Positions 7,752 to 13,966 of a stretch of 19,141 nt of DNA are shown one piece after another. The notes beneath the pieces are model-generated. The model was not told where the DNA came from. It worked only from the letters and a program-made list of their open reading frames with translations, and did not search any database. This DNA comes from Myxococcales bacterium (lineage in GTDB: Bacteria; Myxococcota; Myxococcia; Myxococcales; Anaeromyxobacteraceae). Within the stretch, counting starts at the first letter, position 1, and every line of letters begins with the position of its first letter. A program made the translations under genes and the position numbers. Where the stretch lies: positions 1-19,141 of the forward strand of contig JAJZTO010000013.1 in the NCBI GenBank assembly GCA_021848865.1, read 5' to 3'.

Positions 7752-9377
7752 ATGGACCTCGGAAAGCTCGCGGTGGACCGCAGCACCTCGCCGGCCGGCC
7801 TGGAGTTCGCGCCGGGCTTCAACGCCGCCGTCCCCTTCGTCGACCGGCACCTCGCCGAGGGGCGCGGGGCCAAGGTGGCCATCCGCAGCGCCGCGGGCGA
7901 GGTCACCTACGCCGAGCTGGCCGAGCGCGTGAACCGCTGTGGCAACGCCCTGCTGAAGCTGGGCATGGAGCGGGGCCAGCGGCTGCTCATGGTGGTGAAG
8001 GACTGCCCCGAGTTCTTCTACCTGTTCTGGGGCGCCATCAAGGCCGGCATCGTCCCGGTGCCGCTCAACACCCTGCTGCGGACCGACGACTACCGCTACA
8101 TCCTCCAGGACTCGGCCTGCTCGGCCATCTTCTACTCCCCGGAGTTCGCCGGCGAGGTGGAGCCGGCGGTGGCGGCGGCGCGGCCGGCCCCGCCGCTGGT
8201 CTTCGCCGTCGAGGGGAAGGCCCGCACCCTGCGCGACGAGCTGGCCGCCGCCTCGCCCGAGCTGGCGGCGGTCCCGGCCGGCGCCACCGCCGCCTGCTTC
8301 TGGCTCTACTCCTCCGGCTCGACCGGCCGGCCCAAGGGGGCGGTCCACCGCCAGCGCGACATGGTGGTCACCAGCCAGTGGTACGGCACCGAGGTGCTGG
8401 GGGTCCGGGAGCAGGACGTCTGCTTCTCCGCCGCCAAGCTGTTCTTCGCCTACGGCCTGGGGAACGGGATGACCTTCCCGCTCTGGGCCGGCGCCACCGC
8501 GGTGCTGCTCGACGGCCGCCCCACGCCGCAGAGCACCTTCGAGACCATCGCCCGCTTCCGGCCCACCCTCTACTTCGGCGTGCCCACCCTCTACGCGGCG
8601 CAGCTCCAGGCCCTGGCGGCCGGCCCCCGGCCCGACCTCTCCTCGGTGCGCTACTGCGTCTCCGCCGGCGAGGCGCTCCCCGCCGACATCTTCCGGCGCT
8701 GGCAGGAGGGCACCGGCCTCACCATCCTCGACGGCATCGGCTCCACCGAGGCGCTCCACATCTTCATCTCCAACCGGCCCGGCGACGTCCGGCCCGGGAC
8801 CAGCGGGCGGGTCGTCCCCGGCTACCAGGCCCGCATCGTCACCGCCGAGGGGACGCCGGCCCCGGCGGGCGAGCAGGGGCGGCTGCAGATCAAGGGGCCC
8901 TCCACCGCCGCCTACTACTGGAACAACCCGGAGAAGACCGCGGCCACCATGCTCCCCGGGGACTGGCTCGACACCGGCGACACCTACCTCCAGGACGAGG
9001 CGGGAGCCTTCGTCTACTGCGGCCGCAGCGACGACATGCTCAAGGTGGGGGGCATCTGGTGCTCTCCCATCGAGATCGAGGGCACGCTGGTGAGCCACCC
9101 GGCGGTGCTGGAGGTGGCGGTCATCGGCTACGCCGACGCCGAGGGGCTGGTGAAGCCGGAGGCCTGGGTGGTGCTGCGCGAGGGACAGGCGCGGTCGGCG
9201 GCGCTGGCCGACCAGCTCATGCAGCACTGCAAGAGCCGGCTCGCGCCCTACAAGTACCCGCGCCAGATCCACTTCGTGGCCGACCTGCCCAAGACCGCCA
9301 CCGGCAAGATCCAGCGCTTCCGGCTGCGGCAGCAGGCGGAGGCGGCGGGCCAGGGAGCGGGCGCGGCCAAGGCATGA
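7752..9377 (+). CDS. bclA: benzoate-CoA ligase (AMP-forming)
   Basis: A 541-residue acyl-adenylate-forming enzyme of the ANL superfamily. It activates benzoate with ATP and CoA to benzoyl-CoA, the substrate of the bcr enzyme upstream. The phosphate-binding motif SSGSTGRPKG is at 187-196, the GIGSTEALHIFIS block at 328-340, the hinge GRSDDMLKVGG at 424-434 and the C-terminal catalytic lysine at K519 in PKTATGKIQRFRLR. The last motif is also the known acetylation site type in such ligases. The LFFAYGLGNGMTFPLW stretch (230-245) and overall length fit benzoate/4-hydroxybenzoate ligases. The ATG at 7752 has a GGAG 13 bases upstream, rather far. The preceding 83 bases could hold a separate promoter. 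The exact aromatic substrate (benzoate versus a substituted benzoate) is inferred from context. Confidence 0.88.
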   Translation: MDLGKLAVDRSTSPAGLEFAPGFNAAVPFVDRHLAEGRGAKVAIRSAAGEVTYAELAERVNRCGNALLKLGMERGQRLLMVVKDCPEFFYLFWGAIKAGIVPVPLNTLLRTDDYRYILQDSACSAIFYSPEFAGEVEPAVAAARPAPPLVFAVEGKARTLRDELAAASPELAAVPAGATAACFWLYSSGSTGRPKGAVHRQRDMVVTSQWYGTEVLGVREQDVCFSAAKLFFAYGLGNGMTFPLWAGATAVLLDGRPTPQSTFETIARFRPTLYFGVPTLYAAQLQALAAGPRPDLSSVRYCVSAGEALPADIFRRWQEGTGLTILDGIGSTEALHIFISNRPGDVRPGTSGRVVPGYQARIVTAEGTPAPAGEQGRLQIKGPSTAAYYWNNPEKTAATMLPGDWLDTGDTYLQDEAGAFVYCGRSDDMLKVGGIWCSPIEIEGTLVSHPAVLEVAVIGYADAEGLVKPEAWVVLREGQARSAALADQLMQHCKSRLAPYKYPRQIHFVADLPKTATGKIQRFRLRQQAEAAGQGAGAAKA

Positions 9378-10183
9378 CCCGGCCGCGCCGCGGGCCCGCG
9401 GCGACGCTGCCGCGCGCCGCGGCGGCGCTCGTCGGCTACGCCGCGGCGGCGGTCCTCATCGGGCTCTCCTTCCCGCTGGCGCTGGTCCTGCGGGCCGGCA
9501 CCTTCCCGTTCGACCGGGACCGGATGGCCGCGAGCCGCGCCGTCCGCTTCCTCGGCGAGCTGCTCATCCGCTGCTACCCGCTCTGGCGCGTCTCGGTCGA
9601 GGGGACGGTGCCGCCGGCGGGATCCTACGTGGTGGTGCCGAACCACCGCTCCATGGTGGACGCGCTGGCCGTCGCCTGCCTGCCCCGGGAGACCAAGTGG
9701 GTGGGCAAGGTCGAGGCCTTCCGCATCCCCTGGCTGGGCTGGGCCTTCTCCCTCGTCGGCTACATCCCGGTGCTGCGCGGCGACCGGGGCAGCGGTTCGG
9801 ACGCGCTGGCCCGGGCGCGCGGCTACCTGGCGCGCGGCGTGCCGGTGGGGCTCTTCGCCGAGGGGACGCGGAGCCGCGACGGGACCCTGCGCCCCTTCAA
9901 GCCCGGCCCCTTCAAGCTGGCCATCGACGCCGGGGTGCCGCTGGTCCCGGTGGCCATCGCCGGCGCCGGGAGGGCGATGCCGGCCGACCAGCCCTGGATC
10001 GCGCCGTCGCGCATCCGGGTGCGGATCCTGCCGGCGCTCCCCACCTCCGGGCTCGGCGCCGCCGACGTGGACCGGCTCCGGGAGAGCACCTTCCAGCTCC
10101 TCGAGGCCGCGCTCCAGGCCATGGAAGCGGAAGGGGCGGGCGCCGGCGCGCCGCCCGCCGGCCCCGAACCCAAATCGCGTTGA
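9374..10183 (+). CDS. 1-acyl-sn-glycerol-3-phosphate acyltransferase family protein (PlsC-like)
   Basis: A 269-residue membrane-associated acyltransferase. A hydrophobic segment at about 14-40 should anchor it in the inner membrane. The catalytic HxxxxD motif is NHRSMVD (His91, Asp96), the glycerophosphate-binding motif is FAEGTRSRDG (161-170), and the FKPGPFKLAIDAGVPLVPVAI block follows at 175-195. Family members transfer an acyl group to the 2-position of lysophosphatidic acid in phospholipid synthesis, though many homologues act on other acceptors such as lipid A or ornithine lipids. The ATG at 9374 overlaps the bclA stop by four bases, so the two are co-translated. Why a phospholipid enzyme is coupled to benzoate-CoA ligase is unclear. 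The C-terminal 20 residues are Gly/Ala/Pro-rich and unremarkable. Confidence 0.85.
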   Translation: MTRPRRGPAATLPRAAAALVGYAAAAVLIGLSFPLALVLRAGTFPFDRDRMAASRAVRFLGELLIRCYPLWRVSVEGTVPPAGSYVVVPNHRSMVDALAVACLPRETKWVGKVEAFRIPWLGWAFSLVGYIPVLRGDRGSGSDALARARGYLARGVPVGLFAEGTRSRDGTLRPFKPGPFKLAIDAGVPLVPVAIAGAGRAMPADQPWIAPSRIRVRILPALPTSGLGAADVDRLRESTFQLLEAALQAMEAEGAGAGAPPAGPEPKSR

Positions 10184-10254
10184 GGCCGCACCCATCCTTC
10201 GGTGCCGGCGCCGGGTCCCCGCGCCGCGGCCGCCGTGTTTCCGCGCCCTTGCGG

Positions 10255-10272
10255 CTGGCAGGCGGCTTGCGA
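10255..10272 (+). promoter_or_regulatory. sigma-54 promoter of norCB
   Basis: The sequence CTGGCAGG-N4-TTGC has GG at 10257-10258 and GC at 10269-10270, exactly ten bases apart, and matches most of the YTGGCACG-N4-TTGCW consensus. It is 47 bases before the norC ATG, in the 135-base gap after the PlsC-like gene, which leaves room for a start point near 10282 and the ribosome binding site at about 10303-10313. Sigma-54 control of NO reductases through the activator NorR is known in other bacteria. I found no clear GT-N7-AC NorR half-site pair upstream, so the activator is unidentified. Confidence 0.6.
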
Positions 10273-10318
10273 TGGGACGGGGCTTCCGCCGTTCCCAACG
10301 CACGAGGAGAGGAGTTCC

Positions 10319-11035
10319 ATGAGCGAACGCGCAGCCAAGCTCATCTTCTGGGTGGGCACGCTTTCGTCCCTGGCGCTGTTCCTGGGCTTGACCTGGGACA
10401 CGCACCGGTCGTTCGCGGCGCTGACCCACGCGGACAAGCTGGACGCCAACGTCGTCGCCGGCAAGCACGTCTTCGAGAACCACAACTGCAACGACTGCCA
10501 CACCATCCTCGGCTTCGGCGGCTACTACGCGCCGGACCTGACCCGCGCCTACAAGCGGCTGGGCGAGGACGCGGTGCGGCTGCGGCTCGCGTCGCCCGAG
10601 AAGGCCTTCGCCTCCTCCTACCGGAAGATGCCGCAGCAGCACCTCACGCCCGTCGAGATCGACCGGCTGGTGGACTTCCTGCGCTGGGTCGGCGGGATCG
10701 ACAACCACGACTGGCCGCCGCAGGACTCCGACACCCGCTGGAAGGCCTCGACCCGCCGGCTCGTCGGCGGCGCGGCGATGTCGCCCGGCGCCGCGCTGGT
10801 GAGCCAGGAGGCCTGCCTGGCCTGCCACGCCCTGGGGAACGCCGGCGAGCACCGCGGGCCGCGGCTCGAGTACATCGCCACGCGGCGCGACGCCGACTGG
10901 ATCGCCCGCTACCTGGCCGACCCGCAGGCGCTGACCCCGGGCTCGACCATGCCGAAGTTCGACAACCTCTCGGAGGGGCAGCGCCAGGCCATCGCCGAGT
11001 TCGTCGCCAGCCTGGCCGAGGGGAGGACGCCGTGA
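10319..11035 (+). CDS. norC: nitric oxide reductase cytochrome c subunit, di-haem variant (NorC)
   Basis: A 238-residue protein with an N-terminal membrane anchor (about 7-25) and a periplasmic cytochrome region. Residues 1-140 follow ordinary NorC: CNDCH at 57-61 in NHNCNDCHTILGFGGYYAPDL, the axial Met at 104 in RKMPQQHLT, and the FLRWVGGIDNHDWPP segment (120-134). Normal NorC ends near here, at about 150 residues. This one continues with a second cytochrome c domain: CLACH at 166-170 and a Met candidate at 211 (STMPKFDNLS). It passes electrons from periplasmic donors to NorB. The ATG at 10319 has a strong GAGGAGAGGAG ribosome binding site, and the stop overlaps the norB GTG start (GTGA). 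Confidence 0.9.
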   Translation: MSERAAKLIFWVGTLSSLALFLGLTWDTHRSFAALTHADKLDANVVAGKHVFENHNCNDCHTILGFGGYYAPDLTRAYKRLGEDAVRLRLASPEKAFASSYRKMPQQHLTPVEIDRLVDFLRWVGGIDNHDWPPQDSDTRWKASTRRLVGGAAMSPGAALVSQEACLACHALGNAGEHRGPRLEYIATRRDADWIARYLADPQALTPGSTMPKFDNLSEGQRQAIAEFVASLAEGRTP

Positions 11036-12369
11036 ACTTCAAGTCCCAGAGGGTCGCCTACCCGTACTTCGTCGTCGCCCTGCTGCTCTTCGCGCTGCAG
11101 CTGGTGATGGGGCTCTACCTGGCCTTCAACTACTTCTACACCGTGCCGCAGGCGGTGGTGGACGTCTTCCCCTTCTCCACCGCGCGCGCCATGCACACCA
11201 ACCTGCTGGTGCTCTGGCTGCTGCTCGGCTTCATGGGCGCCACCTACTACGCCATCCCCGAGGAGACGCAGAGCGAGCTGGCCTGGCCCAAGGTGGCCTG
11301 GGCGCAGCTGGTGCTGCTCACCGGCACCGGCGTGGCGGCGCTGGTGGGCTTCCTCTTCGGCTGGACCCAGGGGCGGCCGCTGCTGGAGATCCCCTCCGCG
11401 CTCGACGTCCTGGTGGTCATCGGGGCGCTGATGTTCCTCGCCAACGTGGGGGTGACCATCCTCAAGGCGCGGCGCTTCACCGCCACCCAGGGCACGCTGC
11501 TGGCCGGCCTGGTCTTCCTGGCGGTGATGTACCTCTTCGGCATGCCCTTCTACGAGAACCTGGCCATCGACTGGTACTACTGGTGGTGGGTCATCCACCT
11601 CTGGGTGGAGGGGGCCTGGGAGCTGGTCACCGCGGCCCTGATGGCCTTCATGATGATCCAGCTCACCGGCGTGGACCGGAAGGTCGTCGAGAAGTGGCTC
11701 TACGTGGAGCTGGGGCTCTTCCTCTTCACCGGCCTGGCCGGCACCGGCCACCACTACTACTGGATCGCCGCGCCGAAGTACTGGCTCTGGGTGGGCGGCG
11801 CCTTCTCGGCGCTGGAGCCCCTGCCCATCGCCTTCATGCTCATCGACACCTGGCGGTCGATGAAGGACAGCAAGCGCCCGCAGCCGAGGCTCACCTGGGT
11901 CTACGTCATCGGCATGGCGGTGCTGCACTTCGTCGGCGCCGGCCTCTTCGGCTTCGCCCACACGCTGCCGCAGATCAACTACTACACCCACGGCAGCCAG
12001 GTGACGGTCTCGCACGGCCACCTGGCCTTCTTCGGCGCCTACGTGCTCCTGAACCTCTCCTTCTTCTACTTCGCCATCCCGCGGCTCAAGGGCTTCGCCG
12101 ACGGGCGGTACGACGAGCGGGGAGGGCACTGGGGCTTCTGGCTCACCAGCAGCGCGGTGGTGGGCATGAGCCTGGCGATGGCGGTGGCCGGCGTGCTCCA
12201 GACCTACCTGGAACGGGTGCAGGGGCAGCCCTACATCGTGGCCCAGTCGCCCATGCGCTTCTGGATGCTGATCGTCTTCCTGCACGGCCTGCTGGTCCTG
12301 GCCGGGGCGCTGCTGATCATCAAGCACCTCTTGACGTTGCGCCCGGCGCCGGCACGATCGGGGGCGTGA
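11032..12369 (+). CDS. norB: nitric oxide reductase catalytic subunit (NorB, cNOR type)
   Basis: A 445-residue, multi-spanning haem-copper-superfamily protein that reduces two NO to N2O at a haem b3/non-haem iron centre in the cytoplasmic membrane. All expected ligands are visible: His55 and His330 for haem b, His328 for haem b3, His189, His240 and His241 plus Glu193 for FeB (HLWVEGAWELV and GTGHHYYWI), and Glu262 in SALEPLPI. It lacks the N-terminal fusion of quinol-type NOR and keeps the residues lost in NO dismutases, so it is a cNOR partner for the upstream NorC. The start is GTG at 11032, overlapping the norC stop. No norQ, norD or norE follows. Its stop overlaps the next gene's GTG start. 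Confidence 0.94.
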   Translation: MNFKSQRVAYPYFVVALLLFALQLVMGLYLAFNYFYTVPQAVVDVFPFSTARAMHTNLLVLWLLLGFMGATYYAIPEETQSELAWPKVAWAQLVLLTGTGVAALVGFLFGWTQGRPLLEIPSALDVLVVIGALMFLANVGVTILKARRFTATQGTLLAGLVFLAVMYLFGMPFYENLAIDWYYWWWVIHLWVEGAWELVTAALMAFMMIQLTGVDRKVVEKWLYVELGLFLFTGLAGTGHHYYWIAAPKYWLWVGGAFSALEPLPIAFMLIDTWRSMKDSKRPQPRLTWVYVIGMAVLHFVGAGLFGFAHTLPQINYYTHGSQVTVSHGHLAFFGAYVLLNLSFFYFAIPRLKGFADGRYDERGGHWGFWLTSSAVVGMSLAMAVAGVLQTYLERVQGQPYIVAQSPMRFWMLIVFLHGLLVLAGALLIIKHLLTLRPAPARSGA

Positions 12370-12776
12370 GGCGCGCGCTCCTCGCCCTGCTGCTCCCCGC
12401 GCTGCTCGCGGCCCCGGCCGCCTGCCGCCGCGGGGAGCGGTCGGCCCCGGCCGCGGCGGTCCAGCGGTACACGGTGCGGGGCGAGGTGGTCCGGCTCCCC
12501 GAGCCGGGCCGCCCCGCCCCGGAGATCGTCCTCCGGCACGAGGCGGTGCCGGGCTTCGTGGACCAGGGCGGCCGGGCGGTGGGCATGGACGCGATGGTGA
12601 TGCCCTTCGCCCTGCGGCCCGGCGACGGGGTCGAGGGGCTCGCCGCGGGCGACCCGATCCGCTTCACCTTCGCGGTGGACTGGGCCCACGGCGCCTTCTG
12701 GGTCGAGCGGCTGGAGAAGCTGCCGCCCGGCACGCCGCTGGACTTCGGGCCGCGCACGCCGTCCGGCGGCCCGTAG
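12366..12776 (+). CDS. copper-binding lipoprotein (CusF/Sco-associated domain)
   Basis: A 136-residue exported protein. The N-terminus is a signal peptide with a cysteine at position 20 (LLAAPAAC), a plausible but imperfect lipobox since proline is at -3. Residues 35-120 look like the small beta-barrel copper-binding domain found with Sco proteins and CusF: a GEVVRLPEPG start, HEAVPGF with His58, then MDAMVMPF (74-81) with Met74, Met77 and Met79 as likely metal ligands. The role would be periplasmic copper binding or delivery. It begins with GTG at 12366, overlapping the norB stop by four bases, so it is the third gene of the nor operon. NorB uses iron and not copper at its active site, so the link is not obvious. 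Confidence 0.75.
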   Translation: MRRALLALLLPALLAAPAACRRGERSAPAAAVQRYTVRGEVVRLPEPGRPAPEIVLRHEAVPGFVDQGGRAVGMDAMVMPFALRPGDGVEGLAAGDPIRFTFAVDWAHGAFWVERLEKLPPGTPLDFGPRTPSGGP

Positions 12777-12785
12777 CCGCGCGGG

Positions 12786-12800
12786 CGGGGCCGAGCCCCG
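12786..12800. terminator. short GC hairpin after the nor operon
   Basis: CGGGGC and GCCCCG form a 6-base stem around a CGA loop ten bases after the stop of the copper lipoprotein gene. There is no T-run, so intrinsic termination is uncertain. It lies in the gap between two convergent genes. Confidence 0.25.
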
Positions 12801-12853
12801 GCCCTGCACCTGCGCGACACCCCGGCGCACCTGCCTTGCGTTCCTTGCCGTGG

Positions 12854-12874
12854 GGCGGGGGCTCGTCCCCCGCC
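12854..12874. terminator. GC-rich inverted repeat between convergent genes
   Basis: GGCGGGGG and CCCCCGCC are perfect 8-base arms around a 5-base loop (CTCGT). The repeat sits eight bases from the 3' end of the - strand MaoC-like gene and 78 bases after the + strand nor operon, where a bidirectional terminator is expected. Neither side has a long T-run, so the call is tentative. Confidence 0.4.
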
Positions 12875-12881
12875 GGCGTTC

Positions 12882-13337
12882 CTAGAGGTAGTACCGCGCC
12901 AGCCACTCGGCGACGACCGCGGGCTTCTTCCCGCCCTCGCGCTCGACGGTGACGTTCCAGGCGAGCTGCGCGCCGCCGCTGATCTTCTCGAAGGCGGCCA
13001 GCGCGAAGCGGGCGCGCACCCTCGATCCCGAGGGCACCGGGTCGGTGAAGCGCAGCTTGTTCAGGCCGTAGTTCACCGCCATGCGCCGGCCGGTGACGTC
13101 GAGCGCCTCGGCCATGAGCCTGGGCAGGATCGAGAGCGTCAGGAAGCCGTGGGCGATGGTGCCGCCGAAGGGGCCGGTCCTGGCCTTCTCCGGGTCGACG
13201 TGGATCCACTGGTGGTCGCCGGTGGCGTCGGCGAAGCGCTGGATCTGCTCCTGGGTGACGGTGGTCCAGGGGGAGACGGCGATCTCCTGGCCGACCTTCG
13301 ACTCCAGCTCGGCGACGGTGAAGGCTGCGGGGCTCAT
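12882..13337 (-). CDS. MaoC-like (R)-specific enoyl-CoA hydratase
   Basis: A 151-residue single hotdog-fold protein of the MaoC/PhaJ hydratase type. The hydratase motif is at residues 36-49 (ADATGDHQWIHVDP), with Asp41 and His46 as the expected catalytic pair, followed by GPFGGTIAHGFLTLSIL (55-71), where the AHG loop closes the active site. Such proteins hydrate trans-2-enoyl-CoA to (R)-3-hydroxyacyl-CoA. The ATG at 13337 follows a GAGGAG ribosome binding site seven bases away on the - strand. It stands alone, convergent with the nor operon and divergent from the thioesterase gene. It could supply beta-oxidation or polyhydroxyalkanoate precursors; no PHA gene is in the window, so the role is open. 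Confidence 0.85.
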   Translation of the reverse strand: MSPAAFTVAELESKVGQEIAVSPWTTVTQEQIQRFADATGDHQWIHVDPEKARTGPFGGTIAHGFLTLSILPRLMAEALDVTGRRMAVNYGLNKLRFTDPVPSGSRVRARFALAAFEKISGGAQLAWNVTVEREGGKKPAVVAEWLARYYL

Positions 13338-13390
13338 GGCGGACTCCTCGGGGGGGAAGAAGGGACGGCCCGCGCGGGCCGGGTGCGGAG

Positions 13391-13421
13391 ATCGTAGCAG
13401 AGCGCGCGCCTCCGTTGTCGG
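13391..13421 (-). promoter_or_regulatory. candidate promoter of the MaoC-like gene
   Basis: On the - strand a TACGAT -10-like box (13391-13396) lies 54 bases before the ATG at 13337. A CCGACA -35-like box (13416-13421) is 19 bases further upstream. Matches are moderate and the spacer is slightly long. The -35 overlaps that of the opposing + strand promoter. Confidence 0.3.
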
Positions 13422-13444
13422 GCCCGGCGGCGCGGTGTTACGAT
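13415..13444 (+). promoter_or_regulatory. candidate promoter of the thioesterase gene
   Basis: TTGTCG (13415-13420), an 18-base spacer, and TACGAT (13439-13444) make a sigma-70-like promoter pointing into the thioesterase gene. The GTGTTACG stretch covering the -10 is repeated at the same distance from a TTGTC -35 in front of pimC. Confidence 0.4.
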
Positions 13445-13516
13445 AGGTCATTCCTTCCCGCTCCCGACAGAGCCGCCGCCTACCGGCGCGGCGCAGCGCC
13501 GTCGCCAGGCCGCGCA

Positions 13517-13551
13517 GCCGCACCGTCTCCGGCGCCATCGGCCGCACCGTC
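13517..13551 (+). repeat. 11-base direct repeat at the expected thioesterase start
   Basis: GCCGCACCGTC occurs at 13517-13527 and again at 13541-13551, with a 24-base period. Twenty-four bases is eight codons, so the repeat does not disturb the reading frame. It lies exactly where the thioesterase should start but has no start codon, and may be a small duplication or just chance in GC-rich DNA. Confidence 0.35.
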
Positions 13552-13578
13552 CCGTTCGCCGAGCTGCTCGGCATCCGG

Positions 13579-13950
13579 GTGGCGCTGCGCGAGAAGGGCA
13601 GGGCGGTCCTGGAGCAGCCGCTGCGCCCGGAGCTGCTCAACAGCTGGGGCGTGGCCCACGGGGGCGTGGTGACGACGCTGGCCGACATCGCCCTGGCGGT
13701 GGCGGCGCTCACCACCGACGCCTCGGCGCGCGGCGCCCTCACCGTGGAGCTGAACGTGAGCTTCATCGGTCCGGGGCGCGGCAAGCTGGTGGCCGAGGGG
13801 CGCTGCCTCAAGGCGGGCCGCACCCTGGCCTTCAGCGAGGGGGAGATCCGCGACCGCGACGGGAACCTGGTCGCCAAGGCCGTCGGCACCTTCCAGCTCC
13901 GCCACGAGCGCGGCTCGCCGGGCGACGCCGCGGCGCCGGGCCGGCGCTGA
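13579..13950 (+). CDS. PaaI-like hotdog thioesterase, start uncertain
   Basis: A hotdog-fold protein of the PaaI/YbgC-like acyl-CoA thioesterase type, shown by the block PELLNSWGVAHGGVVTTLADIALAVAAL and the later FIGPGRGKLVAEGRCLKAGRTLAFSEGEI. The family hydrolyses acyl- or aryl-CoA (phenylacetyl-CoA, hydroxybenzoyl-CoA and the like) and often protects CoA pools in aromatic pathways. The first usable start in frame is GTG at 13579 (123 residues). However, the frame continues upstream with family-like residues (TVPFAELLGIR, about 13546-13578) and GC-rich third positions, and no ATG, GTG or TTG exists in frame back to the TAG at 13444-13446. There is also no ribosome binding site before 13579. 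Either a rare start (CTG at 13564, ATT at 13450), a frameshift or a sequence error is possible. Confidence 0.7.
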   Translation: MALREKGRAVLEQPLRPELLNSWGVAHGGVVTTLADIALAVAALTTDASARGALTVELNVSFIGPGRGKLVAEGRCLKAGRTLAFSEGEIRDRDGNLVAKAVGTFQLRHERGSPGDAAAPGRR

Positions 13951-13966
13951 TCCGGTCCGCGGGGCC

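Noticed and set aside
11032..12369. Possible nitric oxide dismutase (O2-producing) instead of NO reductase.
   Set aside because: All FeB histidines (189, 240, 241) and Glu193 are present, and there is no quinol-type N-terminal fusion, so an ordinary cNOR NorB is the better reading.
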